In this document: piece after piece, positions 33,280-45,531 of the stretch
Numbering within the stretch: position 1 is the stretch's first letter
How the letters are laid out: each line of letters opens with the position of its first letter
Assembly (NCBI GenBank): GCA_018136815.1
Contig: CM030935.1
Span: 5,199,921-5,263,920 of the forward strand
Source of the DNA: Isochrysis galbana
Lineage: Eukaryota; Haptophyta; Isochrysidales; Isochrysidaceae
DNA length: 64,000 nucleotides
Direction: 5' to 3'
Translations under genes and position numbers: made by a program
The notes under the pieces: model-generated
The model's database searches: none
The model's input: the letters and a program-made list of their open reading frames with translations, nothing else
What the model was told of the DNA's origin: nothing

Positions 33280-33955
33280 CAAACTACGACGCAAGCAACG
33301 GCAACGGCGAGAGCATCTCGCTCATGCGCCCACATCATCAGACGCTCATTATGCAAGTTGAATGATACATCCCACTTACTCCCCAAATTCCAATCCCCAC
33401 CGAACACTCCCCATGCAGTTTGCCGACTGTGGAGTGAATGGGATGCCAAGGTAGAGGATACACGTTGGCCCGAACACCTATTAAAGGTGGTAGCATGCGT
33501 GTACCTACCTGGTAGGACCTGGCCCTCGATCATCCCGGGAAATGGTGGAAGGCATGCACGGCGCGTGGGCGCGCGCCACGTTCGGATAGTAAGCCAGCGG
33601 GCTGCACAAGCGTGTTGGAAACTTCACCTCATGCAAATGGATGTGCATGTGGCTCACGCGTCGTTCCTGGTAAGTGGCGTCTCACAATCTTACAAGTCAA
33701 CGAAGCGGATGAAGCGTACACGGAAGTGCGAGTACCCTAACGTCTTGTTCTCTGAGCGTGTTGCAACCGGCGAACAAGCTACGACGCCACCTCACGACAT
33801 CATGCCTGCCCGCCGCACGGGTGGGCACCCGGTCGCCTTCTCCCGTCCAAGTGCACGCGTCACAAGAAGGCTACCGCACCTCCGAGCCGTTTCGAGACTC
33901 GATGCCAGCACCTCAGCCTCATGGCAACATAGAAAAGCCCATGGCGGTGGAATGG
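33280..33955. other. 3' flank of the sugar porter gene
   Basis: A 270-codon plus frame (33358-34167) overlaps the last transporter exon on the opposite strand and has no family resemblance; I treat it as a shadow. No other gene is seen. Confidence 0.4.
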
Positions 33956-33960
33956 TCCCC

Positions 33961-36387
33961 TTATCTTTTCTTCCCTTTCGCAGTGGCCGTACCCTCCGGT
34001 TCTTCGCCTCCGAGGCTCTCCAAGGAGAAACCCTTTGTCTCGGGTACACAGAGGAGTGTGAACAGCTGAGCGACGGCGCAGACTGCCGCAAAGCCGAGAA
34101 AGACTCCGACCGAACCGAGACGCGCGCGCGCAAATGGAAATCCGGCACCTGTTGGAGTGAGATGTGACGCCACTGAATCGCACGGTTTCCACGGCACTGT
34201 TGACAGAGGTTGGACATTCACAACTCCAGGACTAGCAACAAACATGGAAGGGGGCGCGCGTACCGACGGCGGTGTTGCAAATGAACTGTGCCGCCAGCGA
34301 AATGGACATTGCTGCGGCGCGCGAACGCATGGGAAAGAGCTCCGAGGTCAGGATGTTCGGCACGGGGCCGAGAGAGAGAGAGAAGGCAATGCCGTATCTG
34401 ATCGATAGAGGGCGGTGAAGCGCGAGGGCATCGAGGTGAGGGTGCATGCTTGGTGGGGAGCATCGCAACCAGAGCCGGCGGTGCGCAGATGGCTAGGGCA
34501 TTACGGCGAGGCGGCATGCGTGCTGCTCGACCAGCATCAAGGCAGCAGGCGCGTACAAGAACGCCGGCAGCGCTCACTCACCCGCAGATGGCAGCGATGG
34601 CGGCGGCGGCGGGTACCACGTTTGTGGCACCGGCCATGGCCGAGAGCGCGCCAGCAACGCCCAAATGCGATAGCGCCATGGCGGGCAGGAAAACGAGCAG
34701 AAGAGTCCGCCGACCGAGAGAGTCGATCAGGCGAATCGTCGCGAGCATTGCGGGCAGCCGTGGTGCGTAAGCCAGAGCCGTGGCGGCAAGGGAGGCCGCA
34801 TCGGCCGAGAGGCCCGTGCGAGAGAGCAGGCGTGGCACGCCTGCCTCCTTGAGAACCTGCTCGGGAGTGCACAGGGTGTGGTGGGGTCCTCGCCGTCTAT
34901 TGTTAGGGCAGCCGACTCGACTGGCCACTATCGGTCATCATGTAACGCCTTGCCTCCTCCCAGTGCGATCCTTAGTGTGCCCAGCTCCCGCGCACTTGTG
35001 GTGTGTAGTAGACAATGGCGTTGATGCCGCTGAATTGTTGGAGCGCCTGCAGGGTGATGACGATCCCGAGTCGTCGCAGCAGCTTGGCCTCGAGAAGACC
35101 GTCGAAACCACCGCCACCGCTCGTCGAGGGCGGCCGCCATCGCCGTCCAGCAGCCCGAGCAGCGGCTTCATCCGCCTTTTCGGCGGTGGAACGTGCGCGG
35201 GCTTGCTCTTCCAGCGCGCCCCTCGTGCGATCAAACTCAATGTTGACGGCAGCTCGAGCCGTTGGCGTGGAGGCGGAACGCAGGCGCAGCAACGATGTCT
35301 CCGCCTCGGCCACCTGTGGAGGAAAAGGGAGCCACTGAGCCCAGCGCAGCCTAGAGACGGCTTTGCGTCGATGTGTAGACGCCTCGGACGCACGCGCTTG
35401 CGCGAACTCACCTTGCCTCGCCCAAGCAACCAGCGCGGCGACTCAGGGAGTAGGAATGCTACGTATGCAGCGTGCAAAACGGCGGGCACTAGCGAGGCTC
35501 CAAACATGGCCCTCCAGCCGAGCGAGGGAAGAGCAACCGCGATGATGAGGGCGACCAAGTAAGAGGTAAAGATGCCTGCAGGGTGGTGGGAAGGTTGGAA
35601 GGTGAATGGGTGGGTCGAGGAGGTCCATGGCTAGTATGCCTCGCACGAGCGCCACATGCACCGGCATAGAGCAAGGCGCCCAACCGAACGGTGTTCGCCG
35701 GGGGCGAGGGCATATGGCAGTCAAGGCACCAAGCGAAACGAACGTCTGCGGGATGGCGGCGAGGGCACCGCGCTGCTCGGCCGGTGCCGTCTCGGCAATG
35801 TACACGGGCACCACTGCTCCGGCGATCCCGATGGCAACACCGGTTAACACGCGTGCCAGGACGAGCCTGCGAGCGGCGCCAGCAGTGCACAGGAGAAGCG
35901 AGCCGGCGATGGAGACAATGGATGCGAAGAGGAGCGTGGCGCGCCGTCCCAGCCCGTCGGCGAGCCGCGCGGCCGAGGCGGTGCCGCACACGGAGCCCAT
36001 GGTCGTTCCAGTCACGATGAGGCCGAGCAGCTTCGGGTTGGAGTGGAGGGCGAACTCCGGAGAAAGGGAGAGAAGCGCACCGCCGACGATGCCGGTGTGA
36101 TATCCCTGCAAGAATGAGGCAAGCGCCGCGCCCAGAGCCGCCGCGTGAGAGCTGCAGAGGCCGCTGGCTATGCCTTCCGCGACCGCCACTCCTCTGTGGC
36201 CATTCGTTCCTCTCTCTCTCTCCCCGCGGCCATGGAGCGGCGCCGCGAGGCCAGTTCGTGCGCGTGCGCTGGAGCGTGACATGCGCAGCCAGCCGGTGCG
36301 ATCGACGGCGCGCGCACGCCCCACTAGAGCGCAGAGCAGCAGCAGAGAGAGGAAGAGGCCGCGGGTGCGAACGACGCCGCCGCCCAT
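33961..36387 (-). CDS. MFS sugar porter, plastid glucose-transporter-like, six exons
   Basis: Exons: 36387-35730, 35575-35412, 35313-34996, 34856-34582, 34397-34264, 34148-33961, all GT-AG and in phase, total 578 aa. Sugar-porter signatures occur in order: GYHTGIVGGALLSL (TM1), LADGLGRRATLL, VPVYIAETAPAEQRGAL, LLPESPRWLLGRGK, LQALQQFSGINAIVYYTPQ, RLIDSLGRR, GPVPNILTSELFPMRSR and VPETKGFSLESL. The GYHxG opening is typical of plastid pGlcT-type transporters rather than plasma-membrane STPs. About 90 residues precede TM1: a hydrophobic start (LFLSLLLLCALVGRARA) and an Arg/Ser/Ala-rich stretch, consistent with a bipartite plastid targeting signal. The central loop (residues 275-345) is Arg/Glu-rich. 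Predicted role is hexose exchange across a plastid envelope membrane; substrate not provable here. Confidence 0.9.
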
Positions 36388-36404
36388 CCGCCGCCTGGCG
36401 CGCT

Positions 36405-36600
36405 CAGAATTGGGGGGGGGGGGGGGAGTGCTAAATGCCTTTTAGAATTAGAAGTAGATTCTAGTAGCAGATAGTAGATAGCCTAATCCTGATATCTAGA
36501 TATAAGGAGCTAACAGGTTCACACTCATACTCTCGAAGGGGCCGATGAGACAAAGGGGTACTCCCCCCCCCCCCCCCCCCCCCCCAGCTTTTGCCCGGTC
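36405..36600. other. 5' flank of the sugar porter gene
   Basis: Poly-G (36414-36426) and poly-C (about 36563-36586) tracts. No gene seen. Confidence 0.4.
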
Positions 36601-36633
36601 AGCCGTTCGATGACGGTTGTTTATAAGAAACAA

Positions 36634-37030
36634 CAACAACAACAACAAGCAAGAAGCAAGAAGCAAGAAGCAAGAAGCAAGAAGCAAGAAGCAAGAAGCA
36701 AGAAGCAAGAAGCAAGAAGCAAGAAGCAAGAAGCAAGAAGCAAGAAGCAAGAAGCAAGAAGCAAGAAGCAAGAAGCAAGAAGCAAGAAGCAAGAAGCAAG
36801 AAGCAAGAAGCAAGAAGCAAGAAGCAAGAAGCAAGAAGCAAGAAGCAAGAAGCAAGAAGCAAGAAGCAAGAAGCAAGAAGCAAGAAGCAAGAAGCAAGAA
36901 GCAAGAAGCAAGAAGCAAGAAGCAAGAAGCAAGAAGCAAGAAGCAAGAAGCAAGAAGCAAGAAGCAAGAAGCAAGAAGCAAGAAGCAAGAAGCAAGAAGC
37001 AAGAAGCAAGAAGCAAGAAGCAAGAAGAAG
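36634..37030. repeat. (GCAAGAA)n heptanucleotide array
   Basis: About 54 near-perfect 7-bp units preceded by (CAA)n. All frames are open on both strands (KQEARSK, LLASCFL), which is a by-product of the 7-bp period. Confidence 0.97.
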
Positions 37031-37179
37031 AATAAGCAGTTCTTCGAAGAAAGAAGAATGAAGGTGCAACTTGCAACTTGAACTTGAACTTGAGGTTCCA
37101 TTCGTATTCTCCATTCTTTCTCCTTTTGTATTCTTCGGCCTCACGCTTACCGCGCATCCCGCCTACTCATTTTGAATTT

Positions 37180-37540
37180 TGGATTTTGGTTTTGGTTTTG
37201 GTTTTGGACTTTGGTACGAATAACGAATACGGTCAAGTAAATTTGAAGAAGTAAGTAGGTTTGCCCCTCGACTTTGCCGGTCCGAGGGGCGAGGGCGAGA
37301 GGGGTAGCGCGGGCCACTGACGGATCCGAGGTTACCACTACCTCAGATGGGAACAGAGGGGACGGAAGGGAAGCGGCGAGAGGCGCGGCGGAAGTTGGGG
37401 GGTGGCCAATGACGGGCTGGACCACCTCCTCAGCAGAGAAAGGCGGGAGGACGGGCTTGGGCGAGGGCGAGCGCGACGACGGAGCGGACATGGCTGGGAG
37501 GGTCGGGATGGATAGGCTGAGGCTGAGAGAGTGGTGAGGT
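37180..37540 (-). other. Pro/Ser-rich repeated ORF motif, third copy
   Basis: The minus frame from 37491 starts MSAPSSRSPSPKPVLPPFSA and stays open to 37147, ending in a (TTTTGG)n-like tract. It parallels the frames near 20.4 kb and 32.1 kb. Probably the 5' part of an unrecognised mobile-element ORF. Confidence 0.35.
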
Positions 37541-37564
37541 TTGGTATTGAGGTAGTGTTGAGAA

Positions 37565-37700
37565 CGAGGAAAAAAAAACCTTTTAATATTCTCGCCACAC
37601 GCGCGGCACCGGCTTACGTTGCTGTAGCCACGCCCTCCTCCTTTCCTTCCCCTAACTTCCCGCCTTGCGGCACTTCCCCTTGTGCTCTACGTCGGGGCTC
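37565..37700 (-). mobile_element. Short retroposon copy with T-rich tail
   Basis: Read on the minus strand it matches 4650-4775: gtagagcac, ccgcaaggcgggaag, gggcgtggctac, then ggcgagaatattaaaagg followed by nine T. No ORF. Confidence 0.6.
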
Positions 37701-38660
37701 AGGTTGTTGGGGGGGGGGTCGGGTTGGGCGGGGTGCACTTGTCCCCAGCGAAGGCACTCTCCTCCCTCCTGGATCGCTGAGTGACATGTTTCTTTTTCGT
37801 ATTGTGTGATTGTCGTGTCGTCGTTGGTTTTTCTGTTGTCGTTCTGTCTTCTTGTGCCTTAAATCTATGTTTGGGGCAAGGTATAGTTGGGTCCAATGCG
37901 AGGCGTTTGGCAAGGCCGAGCGCTTCTGCCACTAGGCCGAGGTTAGTGCTCATTTTCAAGCGGCCTTTGTCGTCTTCTACGGGCGACGGCGTTCTCGTCG
38001 CGTACGTGGTGCTGCTCGGCCTCTCCTTCGGGGTGCTCGCGGGGGGACGTCGCTTGGTCAGCAAGGGCGGCTGCGCGCCCTTTCCGACCGGGTACCAAAT
38101 GAAGGCAAACGACCTTTTGATTACCTCACGCGCGCGATCCTCCCATTCTCCCAAAATAGACCTCCATGGGCCGGACAAGCCTAGTTGGGTTGTAAGTACT
38201 GATATCTGATATTAGTGCTGATGCATTAGTATAAGCTCCCCAAGAGCTGATATATTGATGTTAGTGCCTAGGCTGCTGTGCTGCCAGTTCAAAAATAAAG
38301 CTGAAAACAAAACTCCGGAGCGGGAGCGGGAATGAGCCTTCGCGAACAAGCGCAGAGGCGCGCCCGCCCGCTCCCTCTCCCCCATCTCTCCTGCTAGCTG
38401 CCCCCCCCCCACCACCTTGGACCTTGGCCTCTTGGTCTTGGCTCTTGGCCTCTTCACATGCACCTGCTAACTCCTGCTCTCTATTTATTTGCGCTGCCCT
38501 CCCCTTTGCGCGCGCGCCACGCGCTGCACGCTGAACATCCGCCAGTAAGTAGTATAAGTACTGGTACAATAATAGCGATACTAGAAGTTGTAATAGGGGT
38601 GTAAGCTGATGTATGTAATGATGTAAGTACTGATGTAAGTGTAAGCTCAAAACCACCGTA
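37701..38660. other. No supported gene; inverted copy of a segment at 42.8 kb
   Basis: The minus strand around 38045-37980 encodes STPKERPSSTTYATRTPSP, nearly the same as plus-strand PPKERPSSTTYATRTASP at 42795-42855. The rest, including a K-rich minus frame to 37699, is unrecognised. Confidence 0.35.
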
Positions 38661-38681
38661 AGCTTACGGACTGACAGCCCA

Positions 38682-40006
38682 CAAAACTATTGTTATAGTT
38701 TCAGCGATGGAGCGCGCGCCGCCCGCTCCCACCTCACGACCTAGGAGACATCCTAGTGGACAAAGAACACCAATACTATTTACGCCGGAAGGGCGACTAT
38801 CACATAGTTAAGCTAAACGTTATGGGGGAGCCCCACATACACGAGCGGATCAACCCGCAGGAAGTCCCGGACGAGCTACACACCCCACTGAAATGGGGGA
38901 GAGCGTACGATGGGCCGGCCGAAACGGCGTATCCCATACCGCAAGAATACTCGTTTAAAGGAACACGACGGACTCTAGAGGACATAAACGTCAAAACGCT
39001 GACCAAAATATTTCTCGCGGCGACGAGGAAAACGAAGCAACAAAAGTCCACGCTGAGGTGGGAAGCAAGACTACCGGTCCTCTCGGGGAAATGGAAGCAA
39101 ATATCGCAACTGTACAAATACAACTTTCTAACCCCGAGGGACTCGTATATGCACTTCAAACACGTCCTCCATAGGAGGATAGCCACGGCGAACAGATTCG
39201 CGGACGACCCGACTTGCCGTTTTTGCGGCATAGCCCCGGAGAGCTCTACTCACATAGTCCAATGCATCGCGACGGAACCCATCTTCGAGTTCATAGAAGG
39301 GCTCTTAGGGATACAACTTAGGCCGGGATCAGAAGTGGCCCAGCGCCTTTTTTGTTATCAAGTAGATAGACCCCACCCCTCCTCGGGATACCTAGGTATC
39401 CTGGCGTGGAGGTATATCTTAACGGACTTCTACAATATCCAGTATGGCAACGCGGACGGCAGGTCCGTTAAAACCATCTTAAGAACGATCCTTGCGAGAT
39501 ACCACCTACTAGTGACGGCGAAAGTCGGTTTCTTTCAGAGGCTTAAAAAACAAAGAGAGAATATGGGGCTTCACGCCCCAAGCAATAAACACATTAGGAA
39601 AATGATAAGTCCTCTATACACGGTAGATAAAGACTTCAACCTTGAAACATCGGAAGACCTCTTGCAGGCGGCGAGTGGGCTAGGCATCCGAAACATTACC
39701 TAATATAACGAAGCTTTCCACGGAGAAGCGCCAACGGATAGCATGTATGGACACTAGAGGCTACACAAGGTAACAGCAGAGCACAAGCGTCGCTGAAGCG
39801 ACGAGGATACACAGTCTCCCGCCCCCTTCTCTCCAATCCCCGGCCGAAGCAGGGCGCGCGGCCTCCCCGCAACCAGCTTCTCCGCCAAAGAGGGAACTGG
39901 GGAAGGGGAAGGGGGTTGATAGGGGCTAAGGATGGGTAGTAGGGAGGTTCATGAGCACTCTGCCTTAGGCCGCACATGCAGCGGAGATTTTTAAGAAGAT
40001 TTTTTT
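38682..40006 (+). mobile_element. LINE copy B: complete ends, large internal deletion, 18-bp TSD
   Basis: Flanked by identical 18-mers ttacggactgacagccca at 38664-38681 and 40007-40024. It begins with the family hairpin (AAACTAT-TGTT-ATAGTTT), then the ORF1 start ATGGAGCGCGCGCCGCCCGC, and near 38735 jumps straight to the 3' third of ORF2. It ends with the 3' UTR and the tail gagatttttaagaagattttttt. It is therefore a 1.3-kb internally deleted derivative whose 5' and 3' ends are both intact. Confidence 0.9.
38738..39703 (+). pseudogene. LINE ORF2 C-terminal fragment (copy B)
   Basis: About 320 codons with a CCHC-like finger CRFCGIAPESSTHIVQC and the conserved tail HLLVTAKVGFFQRLKKQ. It is over 80 percent identical by eye to copies A and C. 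There is no RT domain and no start codon of its own; the upstream ORF1 codons are in a different frame. Confidence 0.9.
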
Positions 40007-40029
40007 TTACGGACTGACAGCCCAACTAG

Positions 40030-40570
40030 GCGGACAAGGCGGGGGAGTCACTCACCGACGCCATGAATTTTCGTGGGGTAGAGGGGGTTCGCGGGGGGGG
40101 GGGGGGGGGGGGGGGAGATGTGGGGGGGCAGGTAAGGGGGGTCCCTGGGGAATCCTTGGACACCCAGGAGGGATGGAAAATAGTGGTTAAAAAGCGTGAG
40201 TGACCGGCCTACTTAAGGGCTCGGTGTATGGGGCTTCCGTTCGTGGGTGGCTTGCACGCTTGCACCGGTCCCCGGAGGTCTAGTTCTCTACTCTCTGCTC
40301 CCTCCTACGCCTTCGGGCAACCGGCTGTTTGTTCGGTCTACTATGATGGTCGTGTTCACGGGTTTGGGCGTTGAGTGGTCTAGGGGTTTCGTGTTGCGTG
40401 GGCCTGGTCGCCTAATCCATATGGTGGGGGAATAGGCGCCAGGGGAGTTGGGGTGTAGAACGATTGACGCTTGCGTACAAGTAGTGGGTCCAGAGTCGCG
40501 TGTGCGGCGAGAATATTATGAACTTTACTGACCGCCCTGCGGTAGCATACGTTAACATGAAACAACGGCG
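40030..40570 (+). mobile_element. Degenerate short retroposon region
   Basis: A poly-G tract lies at 40096-40114. The segment 40420-40518 ends gtgtgcggcgagaatatta, matching the 3' end of the short retroposon family, with a related upstream block. No gene is supported. Confidence 0.4.
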
Positions 40571-40578
40571 ATGTTCTT

Positions 40579-41502
40579 CTACAAGCCGCTACTCATCACG
40601 CTATCTCTTGCTTCACCGTCAAAAGTGTCCTCCTCAGTGCTGGTCCGTGATCCGGATGTGCCCAATCGCCGGGTTATCGGTGGAAGCTGTGCAGTGGGCG
40701 CCACAAACGAGAGCGCCTCAAACACGTCGCACGTCACCAGAGCCGGCACCTGCGCGACCAGCAAGCGAGGAGGAAAACGGCTAAGTGTGGTTATTCACTG
40801 GTAAACAAATGCCAGCCCCATGGTCGTGGATGGCGCAGGCCGCTCGCCGCCTAGCTTTGGCAGCCAGCACCAGGCACAGGCAGCCGTGTTTGACAACTAG
40901 ACCGCCACGCAGCGTCGAACCATTGCCGGACGCACCGCGGGCATCGTCAGCTTCATGACAAACTGTACCACCCCACGTAGCGCAAGGTCGCCCACGCCAA
41001 GAAGCACGACGAGCGAGGCCATTCGTTCGTCGAGCGCCGCCTTGTACGTGGTACCCCAGCGAATGCACCTCCAGATCTGCGAGGTCTTAGGGATCCCGCA
41101 CTGCCTGAGGTCCCACAGCACGAGGAAATGCTCATCCCGCTGCAACGCCTGGAGCGAGAAGTCGAGGAGCAGGCTGATCGCCTCGTCAGTCACCTCACGG
41201 TCTTTGACCTCCATCCGCAGTCTGGGCGTGCCTCTCCTCACGCGCTCGTAGTGCATGGTGAGACACCCCGCGCTCTGTGACCGTAGGATGGGCAGGGGCA
41301 GCAGCTGGGTGGGATCCTCCTCTCTTGCGGGCGTCGGCTGGAGCGAAGAGGCGCCGCCAGATTTCTTCTCTCGCAGCTTGGAGAGAGAGGAGGAGGAGGG
41401 ATCGAGGGAGCGGTGCTGCTCGTGTGCGAGAGGAGGAGAGAGCTGAGCTTTGGTAGAGGAGCTCGGCTCTCGCGGGCAGCAGCGGAGCAGAGCACGCCTC
41501 AT
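40579..41502 (-). CDS. Small conserved protein, STAS/SpoIIAA-like fold suspected, two exons
   Basis: Exon 1 is 41502-40936 and exon 2 40749-40579, joined GT-AG in phase, total 245 aa. Residues about 82-225 form a coherent domain: EVTDEAISLLLDFSLQALQ, then the beta-strand signature FLVLWDLRQCG, WRCIRWGTTYKAALDE, SLVVLLGVGDLALRGVVQ and FVMKLTMPAVPALVTCDVFE. The FxVLWDLR strand followed by two helices recalls SpoIIAA/STAS or CRAL-TRIO-like modules of algal proteins of unknown role, by memory. The N-terminal 80 residues are Ser/Pro-rich and may be disordered; an internal Met at about 82 could be the true start. A 0.8-kb CT tract lies directly upstream. Confidence 0.6.
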
Positions 41503-41544
41503 CAGGGAGAGATAGGGGGGGCGGGGGGGAGGAGGCCCCGCACG

Positions 41545-42350
<806 letters not shown>

Positions 42351-42359
42351 CTCCCCTCC

Positions 42360-43455
42360 CCCCTCCCCGTTCCTCCTTACTCTAGTTTTTCTTCTTCTCT
42401 ATTTCCTTTCCTCTCTCTATCTCCTCGTCTTCCTTGAGAGCGGAGATCGATCCGGCTTGAGCTCGTCGTTTCTAGCGAGACGAAAGGTTTTTAAAAGAAT
42501 ACTCACCCTTCGTGAAACAAAAGGGTGACGAACCACGGACGGGGGAGTGAGTTTATTTTTGAACGTGAAAGACCACCTAGCCAAGATCATACAATAACAC
42601 AATGAACATATGAGCATGTGCACCGCTACTGCCACTGGCCATGCAACATCACGTCAGACCCGCCGATCACGGTCCCACTACTCACTACGGACACCAGGCA
42701 TATGCCTCCACATCCCTACCCAGGCGGCTTGCCTTCATTTGGTCTCCTTTCCCTCCGGTTTCTTCGAGTCTCACCCTACCATGAGCCCCCCCCCGCGAGC
42801 CCCCCGAAGGAGAGGCCGAGCAGCACCACGTACGCGACGAGAACGGCGTCGCCTTGGCTCGGCATGAGGGCGCGTCCCGAGAGGGTGTTGTATTCCTGCC
42901 CATCTGAAGGCTGTAGGCATGAATATTCGTGTAAGGTACGCGCTCACAATTACAATTGAACAATTCCCCGTGTTGCCACTGACGTACAAGACACACAGAT
43001 TCGGATTCCCCATGGTCTCAAGTCCAGGTTTGCCGATTTCGGTCTCGAAATTTGCGATTCGAATATTTGTTTTTGCTGTTACTATAATTGTTGGCTCGTT
43101 TAAGGTAATAAACCGGCATGACTTCGACTTCTCGTTCTGCAGTCGCTCTGCGAGACTCTCTCTCTCTCTCTCTCCGTCCGCCTCTCCTCGGCCGACGGCA
43201 GGAAGAGTCGTCCAAAACATTCTCCGGTCCCAAGATATCTCGTGGGGGGTCTCTCCGCGCTCCGCGAGGGAAAGGACGCGATCTCGCTCCGAGATCGGCC
43301 TCGCGCCCTCCCACGCTGCCCCGCCGTGCCCTCGGTCCCTCGCCCCCCCCCCCGCGGCAAGTTCTTTCCCTCGGCGTGCCGTCCGTCGCCTCCGGCCGTT
43401 ATATTATTCCCCCCCCCGCGCGCGAGGTTCTTCTCCTCCGTGCGCGGTTCGTTTC
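42360..43455. other. No firmly supported gene; small finger-like ORF at 42618-42959
   Basis: A plus frame ends PPKERPSSTTYATRTASP, YSCPSEGCRHEYSCKVRAHN; its C-x4-C spacing is suggestive of a zinc finger and its first part is duplicated (inverted) near 38 kb. It may be the N-terminal finger of a transposase. The rest (42960-43455) is open but lacks family signal. Confidence 0.3.
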
Positions 43456-43458
43456 CTG

Positions 43459-44409
43459 CACGATATCAATCAACGATTCGAGTCCATTATCCGGAACGAC
43501 AAGGTCGACGCGGCTCGCGGCGTGGATAACGCGACCAAGTTCGGCGAGTGTCTTGCAAAGACCCGCTTCCGCGTTGAGAACCACGAGCTTCCTCGTTCGG
43601 CCCTTTCGTGCGTCAACTTATGCCAGCGCTACCTGAGCCCGTACGAACAGGCCCGTGCTGGCCAACAACAAATGTCGGTCACGGTCGCCGCCGTGACGCC
43701 GCCGGCGAGTACTTCCAAGGCCACAAAGACCGCCAAGGTTGCTAAGGCTGCCTCTAACCCCGCGGACACTACGGCTTCGATGGTCGCCGCCGTCCAAGCG
43801 GCGGTGGCCGAGGCATTAAAATCGCCAAACAACAACTCGAACCGCAAGGCGACTGGCGCTGACAACCGTCGGGCTCCGCCTCCGCCTACGAATTACTCCG
43901 CATCGTCTCCGCTACCGGACGCACTTCTTGACCGTCCTCTCGGCAAAAGCACGTCTTCTCGTCGCCAATGTGACCCCCCTCCGAACGGCCTTGGACTTCC
44001 GGCCGATTCGGGCCTCTCGGAATGGGATCCAGGTAGCTGGTCTCGAGCGCGAGCCCGCTTCTGGCAAATTTCTCGTTACGCGGGTCACCCGGCCCTTCGC
44101 GCGGCGCTCACGCGCTGCCGTCCCTCGGATGCCACCATGACGGCGCCGCGCCTCGACGACTTAGACCGCGACGTCAAAGAGTGGACCGACGCCAACGGCT
44201 GTGCGTACTGCGCCTTTCGTCCCCGGGCTCCATCGGGTACGCCCGAGGCAGACCTGTGGAAATATGGCACGGGCGACGGAGCTCATAACCCCGTCGTTTG
44301 CCAACCATACATTCGTTTTCTCTGCGAAGGCGGTGGTGGCGAGTGTGGTAACGACCCAGAAGTCCACCGCCGCCTCCGCACGATGGTCGTTCTCCGTCCG
44401 GCCCAGTAG
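43459..44409 (+). pseudogene. Retroelement Gag-like protein
   Basis: A plus frame of about 317 codons (open upstream to 42919 without a clear start). It has an Ala/Thr/Lys-rich middle (TSKATKTAKVAKAASNPAD) and a Cys/His module near the end: CAYCAFRPRAPSGTPE, LWKYGTGDGAHNPVVC, a stretched C-x2-C ... H-x4-C arrangement typical of Gag-type nucleic-acid-binding knuckles in protist elements. The stop lies in a 134-bp unit that is tandemly duplicated. No protease or RT follows in frame. Confidence 0.45.
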
Positions 44410-44565
44410 GTCGTCGGCGGGGCCCACGTCCTTGCCAACCATACATTCGTTTTCTCTGCGAAGGCGGTGGTGGCGAGTGTGGTAACGACCCAGAAGTCCA
44501 CCGCCGCCTCCGCACGATGGTCGTTCTCCGTCCGGCCCAGTAGGTCGTCGGCGGGGCCCACGTCC
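44298..44565. repeat. 134-bp exact tandem duplication
   Basis: Units 44298-44431 and 44432-44565 appear identical, beginning ttgccaaccatacattcg. The unit includes the stop codon of the Gag-like frame, so the second copy lies outside the ORF. Confidence 0.95.
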
Positions 44566-44569
44566 GCGC

Positions 44570-45525
44570 TGTTACCCCGCTACCAGTCCAGGGTAGTGGG
44601 CCCGAACGCCACCCACCAAAAGATCGTATTACGCTACGGCCGGGTACTTCTACGGCCTCCAACCGGTACCCCAAGATTCCCCAAGTTCTAGACAAGCCCT
44701 GCCACCTCCATCCCCCTCTTTCTCCTGCCTCCTCGCCGATTGCCCCTACTTCTCCCAAGGCCGATGATACCATCCTGATTCTCGATATCACGCACGAGTC
44801 CTCCAAACCAAGTCAACCGCTGCCGCTTCTATATCAACTCAAGCCGCTGAACCGCTACTCCACGCCACTTCCCAAGCATCCCCAGTCCAAGACCTCACGG
44901 TCTACGAAAGTCCAGCCGCCGCAGGCCCAATCCAACCCTCAATCTCTCAAATCAAATTTCGCATGTCCGAGCCACAAAACGTCTCCCGAGTACGAGTCCG
45001 AGTCCAAGTCACGTTCAGAATTACCCTCTTCGTCTTACGCCACCGCGAGCCCATCTACGAGTCTGAGCCCAGTCCAGTCATCACCGGTATCACCAGTCTC
45101 CATCCCTACGACGATGGAGACGCAGTTCCCCGGTTCTTCCCCACTTTCTTTCGAGTCCGAGTCCAAACCGTCGGTCGTGACCACTTCCCTCTTGTCCGGC
45201 CTACCCAACGCGCTTCCCTGAGAGAGCGTGCGTTGTTGGGGTTTCCTCCTTTTTTGGTGGGAGGGAGGGCCGATGGGGAGATACGGGCTCGGAGAGAGCC
45301 AACAAGCACCGCGCGATGTACACGGAGCCAGCGGCCGCCGGCGAGCCGTGAGCGCCAGGCGCCCGAGGGGAGAAACACGCCCCACGCGACGGACATGAGT
45401 ACACCGTGGGCGAGCAGCGAGCAGCGGCAAGGCGGGCGGGGACGCGGAGGAAGGGGGCGAGGACGCGGGTTACTCTCACAAGAATATATATACACGATGT
45501 CCCATTGACGAGGGAAAAGGCGAAG
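44570..45525. other. Ser-rich open frames, possibly continuation of the Gag-like element
   Basis: A plus frame around 44960-45230 reads Ser/Pro-rich (KTSPEYESESKSRSELPSSS) and may have been part of the upstream element. No enzyme motif is visible. Confidence 0.25.
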
Positions 45526-45531
45526 TTCTAG

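Noticed and set aside
33358-34167. 269-codon plus ORF as a gene
   Set aside because: It overlaps the last sugar-porter exon antisense and has no recognisable features.
36496-37157. ORFs of 140-200 codons across GCAAGAA repeats (KQEARSK, LLASCFL)
   Set aside because: Heptanucleotide array, open in all six frames; not a membrane protein despite the hydrophobic minus-strand reading.
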